Of a stretch of 64,000 nt of DNA, positions 8,333-19,200 are shown one piece after another. The notes beneath the pieces were generated by a model. That model saw only the letters and a program-made list of their open reading frames with translations. It did not search any database and was not told the DNA's origin. Positions within the stretch are counted from its first letter, which is position 1; every line of letters starts with the position of its first letter. The translations under genes and the position numbers were made by a program. The stretch comes from Fulvimarina uroteuthidis (GTDB lineage Bacteria; Pseudomonadota; Alphaproteobacteria; Rhizobiales; Rhizobiaceae): the NCBI RefSeq assembly GCF_034321785.1, contig NZ_JAXLPB010000002.1, forward strand, positions 930,001 to 994,000, given 5' to 3'.

Positions 8333-9526
8333 ATGCTCGCAAGACCCCTTTGCCTCGCCCTGTCCATGTGGCTCACGCCCTTCGCCCACGCCCAGAGCGT
8401 CGGCGCGCCCGTTCCGACGCCGGAAGCGCGGCCGGATGGCGCGGGTGCCGAGGCGGGGTCGCCCGATCGGGCCACGCGCGCTTCCACCGAGACTGAGACT
8501 GAGACTGATAGCGGCACCGGCACCGATCCGCGCGGCGGAGCCGAGAGCCCGAGCCCCGAAGCGTTCAACGAGGCGAACAGCCGCGCGAACGGGGCCGCGG
8601 GTGCGGACGGGGGGACGCCGATAGCGCAGACCACCGAGCCGGACGCGTCCGGTCCGGCGGTCGTCGAGGATCTTTCGGACCCGGATGCGCCAGCTGCGGC
8701 ATCCGCGCCGGACCCTCAGGCAACGGCGCCGGTTGCACCCTCGCCGACACCTGCCGGGTTGCCGGAACCGGACGGGCCGGAGCCGGACCCGTCGGCGCCG
8801 CAGTCCCTGCCGATCAGGCCGGGGGATATTCCGCGTCCCGAGGCAAAGCCCGAAACGGCCGCCGCGAAGGCCGCGCCGATCGGTGCTCTCGATACTGCCG
8901 AGCCACCCGCGATCCCGGTTCTGCCCAAGCCATCCGCCATGAAGCAGCAGCCGATCTCGCCGGCAGCCGCGGTCAGGGCTGCCGCCGCCATCATCGCGTC
9001 CGAGGCGTGCGAAGCCGATCTCACACGGCGCGGGATCGTGTTCGAGACGGAACCATCGCTCAACGAGGGAGATTGCGGCGTCCTGCGGCCCGTTTCCCTG
9101 ACGACGCTGTCGAGCGGGCTCGAGGTGAACACGCAGACCCTGATGTGGTGTCCGACCGCCGATGCGCTCGACACCTGGATGACGGAGACGGTCATCCCGG
9201 CCGCCGAGGCGGTCTATCCCGATCGGACCTTGACGGGAATCAGCCGGATCTCGACCTATGTCTGCCGCAATCGCGGCTCGGGCCAGAAGATCTCCGAGCA
9301 TGCGCGCGGCTCGGCCGTCGATATCGGTGCGTTCGTGTTCGAGGACGGCGAAGTCCCGGTCGCCGCCGCCAATCCCGAAACGCCCGACGGCAAGTTCCTC
9401 TCCGCCGTGCGCGCCGGTGCGTGCGGGCCCTTCACCACGGTTCTCGGACCGGGAACCGACGCCGACCACGCCACCCATTTCCACTTCGACCTCGCCGCCC
9501 GCAAGGGCGGGCCGTATTGTCGGTGA
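8333..9526 (+). CDS. Secreted extensin-like C-terminal domain protein
   Basis: Exported protein of 397 residues. A signal peptide (cleavage likely after AHA, about residue 20) is followed by a roughly 200-residue low-complexity linker rich in Pro, Ala, Glu and Asp, then an extensin-like (PF06904) domain. This domain resembles M15-type zinc peptidases: SEHARGSAVDIG and HFHFDL supply the expected His/Asp ligands, and cysteines (CEAD, GDCG, CRNRG, ACGPF, YCR) probably form disulfides. A role in cell-wall peptidoglycan is possible but unproven. ATG 8333 follows AGGAG at 8322-8326. The linker contains three GAGACT hexamers (8489-8506). Confidence 0.85.
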   Translation: MLARPLCLALSMWLTPFAHAQSVGAPVPTPEARPDGAGAEAGSPDRATRASTETETETDSGTGTDPRGGAESPSPEAFNEANSRANGAAGADGGTPIAQTTEPDASGPAVVEDLSDPDAPAAASAPDPQATAPVAPSPTPAGLPEPDGPEPDPSAPQSLPIRPGDIPRPEAKPETAAAKAAPIGALDTAEPPAIPVLPKPSAMKQQPISPAAAVRAAAAIIASEACEADLTRRGIVFETEPSLNEGDCGVLRPVSLTTLSSGLEVNTQTLMWCPTADALDTWMTETVIPAAEAVYPDRTLTGISRISTYVCRNRGSGQKISEHARGSAVDIGAFVFEDGEVPVAAANPETPDGKFLSAVRAGACGPFTTVLGPGTDADHATHFHFDLAARKGGPYCR

Positions 9527-9589
9527 TCGTGATGGGTGTCTCAGGCGATAACCGCCCCGCATGGGTCACATTTCGATGACGTGGTCCGG

Positions 9590-9991
9590 TCAGCCCGTGA
9601 TTTCGCGGTGGGCCGCACTCGCCAGAAAGGCGGAGCGGGTCTGCCCCCGCGCTCTTGCGGCGTCGTCGATCGCCTCAAGCAGACCAACATCGAGCGACAG
9701 GTTGATCCGGGTCGTCGCGCCACGGTTTCGGATCAGGGGTACGACCGTCAGGATCGCATCCTTGCGGTCTTCGACAAGTTCGGGATCGGCGACGATTTCG
9801 TCGTAGCTTCGCGGGCTCGGGATCGAGTCGCCATCGGCTTCCATCATTCTGACATGGCCGCACAGCGCCTCGACCGCGTGGGTCGCCGCCTCGTCCAATG
9901 TATCGCCAAACGAGATGCAGCCGGGCAGATCGGGAAAGCTCACGCCGTAGACGCTGTCCGGTTCCTTATGAACGAATGCAATGTAACGCAC
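9590..9991 (-). CDS. hicB: HicB-family antitoxin
   Basis: Antitoxin half of a HicAB module. The 133 residues show the HicB partial RNase-H-like fold, starting YIAFVHKEPDSVYGVSFPDLPGC, and a C-terminal ribbon-helix-helix segment (TTRINLSLDVGLLEAIDDAA) that would bind the operon promoter. The start is GTG 9991, preceded by AAAGGA. It lies 15 bases downstream of a hicA-like frame on the same strand, the usual toxin-first order. Since hicA appears to lack a start codon, hicB may be an orphan antitoxin or regulator. Confidence 0.9.
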   Translation of the reverse strand: MRYIAFVHKEPDSVYGVSFPDLPGCISFGDTLDEAATHAVEALCGHVRMMEADGDSIPSPRSYDEIVADPELVEDRKDAILTVVPLIRNRGATTRINLSLDVGLLEAIDDAARARGQTRSAFLASAAHREITG

Positions 9992-10006
9992 GGCAATCCT
10001 TTGGAG

Positions 10007-10189
10007 TCAGTTGTCGAGCCCTGCCTGTTTCAGCACCGATTTTGCGGTCTTCGTAGGCATATCCTTTCGCGGATGAGGAACTGTCACCTTTCCGGGCTTT
10101 ACCGGATGCTTGAAATGGTGATGCGAGCCGGTGGTGCCAATCTCGACCCAGCCATCGTCACATAGCAGTTTTATCAGCGACCTGCTGCT
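10007..10189 (-). pseudogene. hicA: hicA-like toxin frame without a normal start codon
   Basis: This stretch encodes a nearly complete HicA mRNA interferase: SSRSLIKLL, then DGWVEIGTTGSHHHFKHP with the catalytic-type His, KPGKVTVPHPRKDMP and the C-terminal KSVLKQAGL. It ends at TGA 10007-10009. The frame stays open upstream to a stop at 10262-10264, but contains no ATG, GTG or TTG before the conserved core. Where homologues have the initiating Met, this sequence has Tyr-Ser (TAT AGC). The CTG codon at 10175-10177 is the only plausible rare start. Either the toxin has been disabled at initiation or it uses a non-standard start codon. Confidence 0.75.
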
Positions 10190-10293
10190 ATAGGGCCCGG
10201 GCTGTATGGTGTAGCATATTACACACTTTCGGATGGTGCAATCAGGGCCGCCCCGATACGACTATGCCGCTCCCTTTAAAAAAGCCAGCCACG

Positions 10294-10321
10294 AAAAAGG
10301 CGGCCCCCGAAGGGACCGCCT
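10294..10321 (-). terminator. Rho-independent terminator of groES-groEL
   Basis: On the minus strand, AGGCGG…CCGCCT forms a stem extended by an inner TCCC/GGGG pairing and a TTCG-type loop, and is followed by five T (plus-strand AAAAA at 10294-10298). It lies 45 bases after the groEL stop. Confidence 0.88.
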
Positions 10322-10365
10322 CGCAATAGCCAGGTGCTCGAGGCGCCTGGGCTTCATGGACTTTC

Positions 10366-12018
<1,653 letters not shown>

Positions 12019-12105
12019 GTTGGCTTTCTCCTCAGCGCGCCGTCAAAGGCCACGCCTTGTTGATTTCGAATGAAAAAGAGTGCGTTGGGGTCCGGTGCGG
12101 CCGGG

Positions 12106-12402
12106 TTAGCCGACGACGCCCATGATGTCGGACTCTTTCATGATCAGCAGGTCCTCGCCGCCGAGCTTCACCTCGGTGCCCGACCACTTGCCGAACAGGA
12201 CGCGGTCGCCTGCCTTGACGTCGAGCGGGATGACCTTGCCGGAATCGTCGCGCGCACCGGTGCCGATGGCGACGATCTCGCCTTCCTGCGGCTTTTCCTT
12301 TGCGGTGTCGGGAATGATGATCCCGCCCTTCGTCTTCGCTTCGGACTCGACGCGGCGAACGAGCACGCGGTCGTGGAGCGGACGGAAATTCGCATCTGCC
12401 AT
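12106..12402 (-). CDS. groS: Co-chaperonin GroES (Hsp10)
   Basis: Heptameric lid of the GroEL chamber. The 98 residues include FRPLHDRVLVRR at the N-terminus, the mobile-loop sequence TKGGIIIPDTAKEKPQEG that contacts GroEL, and GDRVLFGKWSGTEVK. Full family length. It is the first gene of the groESL operon; the 70-base leader begins near a CIRCE inverted repeat, so repression by HrcA is expected. Confidence 0.98.
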   Translation of the reverse strand: MADANFRPLHDRVLVRRVESEAKTKGGIIIPDTAKEKPQEGEIVAIGTGARDDSGKVIPLDVKAGDRVLFGKWSGTEVKLGGEDLLIMKESDIMGVVG

Positions 12403-12472
12403 GTTCTTGGAACCCTTGTTGTGCGACTGCCGGACCCTTCGAGAGGTATAGGCATCCGGCGAATGAATGGTC

Positions 12473-12499
12473 TTGGCACTCTCCGAGGGAGAGTGCTAA
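12473..12499 (-). promoter_or_regulatory. CIRCE operator (HrcA site) upstream of groES
   Basis: TTGGCACTC, nine spacer bases, GAGTGCTAA. This matches the CIRCE consensus TTAGCACTC-N9-GAGTGCTAA with a single difference in the left arm. It lies 70 bases before the groES ATG, where the HrcA repressor would block groESL transcription until heat shock. Confidence 0.95.
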
Positions 12500-12674
12500 C
12501 AGGGCCGGAGATAGGCGATGGGGCGCGGGCGCGTCAAGCGGGGACTTGCAAAAAATGTCGCGGCCTGGCCCGGATGTGGAGGCGGTCCGGCCGCAACGCA
12601 AGGTCCCAGTCTTGACCGCGCTCCCGTCTTGCCCCTAACGCCAAGTCTTGAGCTTTTGACGAACTGGAGACCGA

Positions 12675-13535
12675 ATGGCCGAGGCGAGCGCCCACCCCGT
12701 GCGAAGGATCGACGCCCTCAAGGAGATCGCGCGCGACTACGACGCGATCGTCTGCGACGTGTGGGGCGTGGTTCACAACGGCGTCTCGAAGTTCGCCTCC
12801 GCCGAGGATGCTCTGACCTCGGCCCGGCACGACGGCGTCAAGGTTGTTCTCCTCACCAACTCGCCCCGCCCGCACGATGGCGTGATCGACCAGCTCGACG
12901 CCATGGGCTTCGACCGCAACGCCTATGATCATGTCGTCACCTCGGGCGATGCGACCCGCGACCTCATCCAAAAGGGCGAAGGCGCGATCTTCCATCTCGG
13001 GCCAAAGCGCGATCTCGATGTCTTCAAGGATCTCGGCGTGGACCTCGTTCCGCTGGAAGAGGCGTCGCGGATCGTCGCGACAGGCCTCTTCGACGACGAG
13101 AACGAGACGCCCGACGACTATCGCGACCTGTTGCGGGATCTGCGCGAGCGCGAACTGACGATGATCTGCGCCAATCCCGACATCGTCGTCCACCGCGGCG
13201 AGCGGCTGATCTATTGCGCCGGTTCGATCGCCCGCGAATATGGAAGCCTCGGCGGCAAGGTCGCGTTCGCGGGCAAGCCGCACCGCCCGATCTACGAGCT
13301 GGCGCGCGAGACGATGGGGTTGGGCGAGGATGCCGACGCCGGGATCCTGGCGATCGGCGACGGAATGCCCACGGATATTCGCGGCGCCAATGCGTTCGGC
13401 GTCGACGCGCTCTTCATCACCCGCGGCATCCACGGCGACGAACTGAACGCGGGCGATCCGAGCGCCGAGAGCGTGACGCGGCTTCTGGACCAGAACGGTC
13501 TTGCCGCGCGCTACTTCATGCCGGCCCTGAAGTGA
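12675..13535 (+). CDS. HAD-superfamily IIA hydrolase (TIGR01459 type)
   Basis: Predicted HAD phosphatase of 286 residues. The nucleophile loop is CDVWGVVHNG (Asp28); the usual second Asp is replaced by Trp, which is characteristic of this TIGR01459 subfamily. LTNSPRP gives motif II, AGKPHRPIY motif III and GDGMPTDIRGA motif IV. The substrate is unknown. A Shine-Dalgarno GGAGA precedes ATG 12675. Its TGA overlaps the GTG start of ribF by four bases, so the two are probably translationally coupled; this pairing is common in alphaproteobacteria. Confidence 0.92.
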   Translation: MAEASAHPVRRIDALKEIARDYDAIVCDVWGVVHNGVSKFASAEDALTSARHDGVKVVLLTNSPRPHDGVIDQLDAMGFDRNAYDHVVTSGDATRDLIQKGEGAIFHLGPKRDLDVFKDLGVDLVPLEEASRIVATGLFDDENETPDDYRDLLRDLRERELTMICANPDIVVHRGERLIYCAGSIAREYGSLGGKVAFAGKPHRPIYELARETMGLGEDADAGILAIGDGMPTDIRGANAFGVDALFITRGIHGDELNAGDPSAESVTRLLDQNGLAARYFMPALK

Positions 13536-14524
13536 GCGAGACCGCGCAGCACAAGGCGATCCGCCGCCTCGGAGCGGTCGCGGACTGCCCCGAAGCATTG
13601 CGGGGCGGCGTCGTCGCGATCGGCAATTTCGACGGGCTGCATCGCGGCCATCAGGCGGTCCTGGGCAAGGCGCACGACATTGCGCGCGCCGACGCCCGCC
13701 CGCTTCTGTGCCTTACCTTCGAGCCGCATCCGCGCACGGTTTTCAGCCCCGACGCGCCCGTTGCGCGCATCACGCCGGCACCGATGAAGGCCCGGCTGCT
13801 CGGGCTTCTCGGCTTCGACGCGGTGATCGAACAGAACTTCACCCGCGCCTTCGCCGGCATCGCGCCGGAAGCGTTCGAGACCGATATCCTCGCCGGCGCC
13901 CTCGGGGCGGCGCATGTCGTGGCCGGGTTCGATTTCCACTACGGCGCACGGCGCTCCGGCACCCCCGCCAGCCTCGTCGCGGCGGGCGCGCGGTTCGGCT
14001 TCGGCGCGACGCTGGTTCCCGAATTCGACGATGAGGGCGGCACCGTCATCTCGTCGAGTCGCATCCGCACGGCGCTCCGGAGCGGGGCCGTCGAGGCGGC
14101 CGCGGGGCTTCTCGGCTATCGCTTCACGATCCGCGGCCAGGTCGTCCACGGCAAGAAGCTCGGGCGCACCCTCGGCTATCCGACGGCCAATCTGGTTCTC
14201 GAGGACGAACTTCTCGCCCACGGCATCTACGCCGTCCGCTTCCGGCGCGCCGACGGAACGCTGCATGACGGCGTGGCGAGCTATGGCCGGCGCCCCACCT
14301 TCGACGACGGGGCGGCGCTGTTCGAAACCTTCCTGTTCGACTTTGCCGGCGATCTCTACGGCGAGACCGTCGAGGTCGCCGTGGTCTCGCGGCTGCGGGG
14401 CGAGGTGAAGTTCGACAGCGCCGAGGCGCTCGTCGTCCAGATGGACAAGGATGCGGCGGAGGCCCGCGCGATGCTCGCGGACCTGTCGCCGCTCTCGCCG
14501 CTCGACCGGGCGCTCGTCTTTTGA
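13532..14524 (+). CDS. ribF: Bifunctional riboflavin kinase/FAD synthetase
   Basis: Phosphorylates riboflavin to FMN and adenylates it to FAD. The 330 residues start at GTG 13532. The N-terminal nucleotidyltransferase domain carries GNFDGLHRGHQAVL and the later SSSRIRTAL region. The C-terminal kinase domain begins near YRFTIRGQVVHG, with GRTLGYPTANL and the Glu-containing FETFLFDF. It overlaps the HAD gene upstream and the SDR gene downstream by four bases each, so it is embedded in a four-gene run. Confidence 0.96.
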   Translation: MSETAQHKAIRRLGAVADCPEALRGGVVAIGNFDGLHRGHQAVLGKAHDIARADARPLLCLTFEPHPRTVFSPDAPVARITPAPMKARLLGLLGFDAVIEQNFTRAFAGIAPEAFETDILAGALGAAHVVAGFDFHYGARRSGTPASLVAAGARFGFGATLVPEFDDEGGTVISSSRIRTALRSGAVEAAAGLLGYRFTIRGQVVHGKKLGRTLGYPTANLVLEDELLAHGIYAVRFRRADGTLHDGVASYGRRPTFDDGAALFETFLFDFAGDLYGETVEVAVVSRLRGEVKFDSAEALVVQMDKDAAEARAMLADLSPLSPLDRALVF

Positions 14525-15240
14525 GCGACGGCCCCGCGCGGCGTCCCGTGGCGCTGGTCACCGGGTCGACCTCCGGCCTCGGCCTCTGCCTCGCCCGGCG
14601 GCTGGAGGGGCGTTACCGCCTGATCCTCGCCGGCCGCCGCGACCGGTTTCCAGGGCCTCTGCCCGAGGGCGCGATCTATGTCGCCGCCGACCAGGCCGAT
14701 CCGCATGCGGCGAGCCAGGCGATCGAGACGAGGCTTGCGGAGGCGGGGATCGATCGGTTGAATCTCGCCTTCCTCAATGCCGGGACCGGAACCTACGGCG
14801 ACCCGTTCGACGAGGATACGGCGTCCGTCCGCCGGACGCTCGCGGTCAATCTCGAAGCGCCGCTCCTCCTGTCGCATGCGCTGTTTGCCCGTCTCCAGTC
14901 CGCTTCGGGCCGCCTCGTGCTGATCGGCTCGGTCGCGCGCACCGGCTCGGCGAACCTTGCCGCCTATGCCGCGTCCAAGGGCGGGCTCGACGCGCTCGCC
15001 CGGGCGCTCGGGGAGGAATGGCGCGGCCGCGTCGCCGTGTCGATGATCCATCCGGGGCCGATCGCGACCGGCATGCACGAAAAGGCCGGCTTCGATCCGA
15101 AGGGCCTTCGCCGCTTCTTCGCGAGCCCCGAGCGCATGGCCGCAATGGTGGAGCGCGCGGTCGAGGCCGGACGTTCGCGCGCGGTCCTCGGGTCCGCGGC
15201 GACGCTCGCCCATCTCATCGGCTCCGGAATGCGCCGATGA
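14521..15240 (+). CDS. Short-chain dehydrogenase/reductase 1
   Basis: NAD(P)-dependent SDR of 239 residues with unknown substrate. It starts at TTG 14521, overlapping ribF. The cofactor motif TGSTSGLG is near residue 15, NAG is present (LNAGTGTYG), and the catalytic Ser-Tyr-Lys set is seen in LIGSVART and YAASK. Overlapping starts and stops link it to ribF and to a second SDR, suggesting co-expression. Its presence in a ribF operon is unusual, and I cannot name the pathway. Confidence 0.88.
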   Translation: MSDGPARRPVALVTGSTSGLGLCLARRLEGRYRLILAGRRDRFPGPLPEGAIYVAADQADPHAASQAIETRLAEAGIDRLNLAFLNAGTGTYGDPFDEDTASVRRTLAVNLEAPLLLSHALFARLQSASGRLVLIGSVARTGSANLAAYAASKGGLDALARALGEEWRGRVAVSMIHPGPIATGMHEKAGFDPKGLRRFFASPERMAAMVERAVEAGRSRAVLGSAATLAHLIGSGMRR

Positions 15241-15971
15241 AGCGTGCCCTGATCACCGGTGCTGCGGCAGGTCTCGGCGAGGCGATGGCGCGCGAACTCG
15301 TCCGCGACGGTTTCGAGATCGTCGGCCTCGATCGCAGCGAAGGCCCCCACGTGACGCTCCGCGCCGACCTGTCGGTGCCGCGCGAGGTCGATCGCGCGCT
15401 GGACGTCGCGCTTTCGCGCGGGCCCTACGATCTCGTGGTCCTCAATGCCGGCGTCTCGGCGACGGGACGGTTCGAGCAGATTCCGGTGGAGGCCCACCGC
15501 ACGGTTCTGGCGGTGAACGCGCAAGCGCCGATCGTGCTTGCCCACGGGCTGGTGCGCGCAGGCGGGCTGGCTCCGCGGGCGCGGCTCGTCTTCGTGTCCT
15601 CGCTGTCGCACTTCGTCGGCTATCCGGGCGCGGCAAGCTACGCCGCCTCCAAATCGGCGCTTGCCGTCTATGCGCGGAGCATTGCCCGGCCCATGAGACG
15701 GCGCGGCCATTCGGTGACGCTCGCCTGTCCGGGGCCGATGAAGACCGCACAGGCCGAGCGGCACGCGCCGCCCGGCGCCCGCGACGACAGGCGCATGGAT
15801 GCGGCGGACGCCGCGCGAGCGATCCTGAAGGCCGCCCGCGCGGGGCGCGCCTTGAGCGTGCCGGGTCCGGCGAACCGGGCGGGCTGGCTGTTCGGGCGCC
15901 TGGCGCCGGCTCTTGCGGCCCGCACCATGCGCAGGCTGATCTACGACAAGCTCGACCGCGACGTCTGGTAG
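15237..15971 (+). CDS. Short-chain dehydrogenase/reductase 2
   Basis: Second SDR, 244 residues, beginning at ATG 15237 within the stop of SDR1 (ATGA). Cofactor motif TGAAAGLG lies at residues 7-14, NAG in VVLNAGVSA, and the catalytic residues in FVSSLSH and SYAASKS. The basic, hydrophobic C-terminus (GWLFGRLAPALAARTMRRLIY) could associate with membrane, as in some lipid-acting SDRs, but this is only a suggestion. Overall it differs clearly from SDR1, so this is not a recent tandem duplication. It ends the HAD-ribF-SDR-SDR run. Confidence 0.87.
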   Translation: MKRALITGAAAGLGEAMARELVRDGFEIVGLDRSEGPHVTLRADLSVPREVDRALDVALSRGPYDLVVLNAGVSATGRFEQIPVEAHRTVLAVNAQAPIVLAHGLVRAGGLAPRARLVFVSSLSHFVGYPGAASYAASKSALAVYARSIARPMRRRGHSVTLACPGPMKTAQAERHAPPGARDDRRMDAADAARAILKAARAGRALSVPGPANRAGWLFGRLAPALAARTMRRLIYDKLDRDVW

Positions 15972-16252
15972 GGCGAAACGAGGGGCGTGGGCGCGGGCGC
16001 GCGACGTTCTTCCCAATCCGGTCAACGCTTGCTAAAGACGGCGCATGTTAAAGGCGCGCTTCTCCCTTCGGGTCATACGAATTAGCCGCCCGGCCCTCTG
16101 ACCGCCGTTCACCATCGAGCGACGAGGGACCGGGACGACGCATCACGCGCCTGCGTATCCGCCATTTCGAGCGGACGCGACACCGAATTTTCCAACGCGC
16201 CGCGATCCGCTTTCGCCGATGACGTGGCCGCCATTCTGGACAGACGAGACCG

Positions 16253-19200
16253 ATGAGCGAGACGAAAACGCCGGGCGAGACCACGCCGGAGACCGTCGAT
16301 TATTCCAAGACCCTGTTCCTGCCGCAGACGGAGTTTCCGATGCGCGCCGGGCTTCCCAAGGTCGAGCCGGAATGGATCGCCCGATGGGACGCGATGGACC
16401 TTTACGGCCAGTTGCGAAAGGCCGGCGAGGGCCGTCCCCGATACGTGCTGCACGACGGCCCGCCCTATGCCAACGGCAATCTCCATATCGGCCACGCGCT
16501 GAACAAGGTGCTGAAGGACGTCATCACCCGCTCGTTCCAGATGCGCGGATACGACGCCAACTACGTGCCGGGCTGGGATTGCCACGGCCTGCCGATCGAA
16601 TGGAAGATCGAGGAGCAGTACCGGGCGAAGGGCAAGAACAAGGACGAGGTGCCGACCAACGAATTCCGCCAGGAGTGCCGGGATTTCGCCGCGCACTGGG
16701 TGGGCGTCCAGACCGAGGAGTTCCGCCGTCTCGGCGTCGAGGGCGATTTCAAGGATCCGTACCTCACCATGCGCTTCTCGTCCGAAGCGGTGATCGCGGG
16801 CGAACTTTTGAAGTTCGCCATGTCGGACCAGCTCTATCGCGGCTCCAAGCCCATCATGTGGTCGGTGGTGGAGAAGACGGCGCTGGCGGAAGCCGAGGTC
16901 GAATATCAGGATTACGAATCCGACACGGTCTGGGTGAAGTTTCCGGTTCAGGGAAATCGGTTCCCTTCTAGCAAAGGGGAGCTTTACGATAGGGTTGCTG
17001 ATAGCAAAGCGTTTATCGTCATCTGGACCACGACGCCCTGGACCATCCCGGGCAACCGGGCGATCACCTATTCGGACCGTGTCGCTTACGGACTTTATGA
17101 AGTCACGGCCCCGGACGACGCGGAGAACCCGCGCTGGGCCATGCATGGAGAGCGCTATCTTCTGGCCGATGCGCTGGCCGCCGATGTCTTCGCCAAGGGC
17201 CGCGTGCCGGAAGGCGGCTGGCAGCGGGTGGCGGACGTGGCCCCGTCCGATCTCGAAGACCTTCTCTGCGATCATCCCTTGAAGGGGCTCGCCGGTGGCT
17301 ACGCGTTTCCCGTCCCCCTGCTGTACGGCGCGCATGTGACGGAGGATGCGGGTACGGGCTTCGTCCACACCGCGCCCAGCCACGGGCGCGAGGATTTCGA
17401 GGCGTTCATCGACGGTCGGCGGGCGCTCGAAGCGCGCGGCATCGACGCGACGATCCCGTTCCCGGTGGACGATGCCGGCTTTTATACAAAGGAAGCGCCG
17501 GGCTTCGGACCCGACGCCCCGGAGGGGCCTGCCCGCGTCATCGACGACAAGGGCAAGAAGGGCGATGCCAACAGCCGTGTGATCGCGGCGCTGATCGAGC
17601 GCAACCATCTTCTGGCGCGCGGTCGGCTGAAGCATTCCTATCCCCATTCCTGGCGCTCCAAGAAGCCGATCATCTATCGCAACACGCCGCAATGGTTCGT
17701 CCATATGGACGAGGATCTCGGCGGGTACGGGATGGGTGGGACGGACGCTCCGACCGAAGGTCGCAAGCCCGAACGGGCGTCGGCCGACAAGGCCGCCCCC
17801 GCGGAGCGAAGCCGCGCCAGCGGCGACAGCGTGAGCGAACACAGTGACACGCTCCGCAACCGCGCCCTCAAGGCCATCGAGGACACCCGCTTCGTGCCGG
17901 CGTCCGGCCAGAACCGCCTGCGCGGCATGATCGCCGATCGGCCGGACTGGGTCCTCTCCCGGCAACGGGCATGGGGCGTGCCGATCTGCATCTTCGCCGA
18001 CGAGGACGGCAACATCCTGAAGGACGATGCGGTCAACGCCCGCATTCTCGAAGCCTTCGAGGCCGAGGGGGCCGATGCCTGGTTCGCCGAGGGCGCCGCG
18101 GAGCGCTTCCTCGGCAACGAGCACGACGGTGCGACGTGGCGGCAGGTGCGCGACATTCTGGATGTGTGGTTCGATTCCGGATCGACCCACGCGTTCTGCC
18201 TGGAAAGGCGATCCGATCTCAAATGGCCGGCGGACCTTTACCTCGAAGGCTCCGACCAGCATCGCGGCTGGTTCCATTCCTCGCTGCTGGAGGCGTGCGG
18301 CACGCGCGGCCGTGCGCCCTACGACGCGGTGCTGACCCATGGCTTCGTCATGGACGAGGAGGGGCGCAAGATGTCGAAGTCCCTCGGCAACGTCGTCACC
18401 CCCCAGGAGGTGATCAAGCAGTCCGGCGCCGACATCCTGCGCCTGTGGGTCGTCTCGTCCGACTATTCGGAGGATCTGCGCCTCGGCAAGACCATTCTGC
18501 AGACAAATGTGGACAGCTATCGCAAGCTGCGCAACACGGTCCGCTGGATGCTCGGCACGCTCGCCCACGACACCGGCGAGAGCGTGCCCCATGCGCAGAT
18601 GCCGGAGCTCGAGCGCCTGATGCTCCATCGCCTCGCCGAGCTGGACGAGGTCGTGCGCAAGGGCTACGACGCGTTCGACTTCAAGCGCATCGCCCGCACG
18701 CTTCTCGATTTCGTCGTCGTCGAGCTGTCGGCCTTCTACTTCGACATCCGCAAGGATGCTCTTTATTGCGATGCCCCGTCCTCGGTGCGCCGCAAGGCGG
18801 CGCTGCAGGTGGTGCGGGAGATCTTCGACCGGCTCGTCACCTGGCTCGCCCCGATGATGCCCTTCACCATGGAAGAGGCGTGGCTGTCGCGCTATCCGCA
18901 GGCGGCGTCGGTCCATCTGGAACAGTTCCGCGCGGTCGACGCGTCCTGGCGCGACGATGCGCTGGCGGCCCGGTGGCGCGACATCCGCAAGGTGCGCCGC
19001 GTCGTCATGGGCGCGCTCGAGGAACAGCGCCGGGCAAAGACGATCGGCTCCTCGCTCGAAGCCTGGCCGACCGTTCACATTCTCGACGATGGGCTCCGCG
19101 CCGTCGCCGCCTCCACCGATTTCGCCGAGGTCGCGATCACGTCAGGGCTCACCATCGAAGGCGGCGAGGGGCCGGCCGATGCGTTTCGCCTGCCCGACGC

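Noticed and set aside
8489..8506. Phase-variable hexamer repeat (GAGACT)x3 in the extensin-like gene
   Set aside because: A 6-bp unit keeps the reading frame and three copies are too few to suggest on/off switching.
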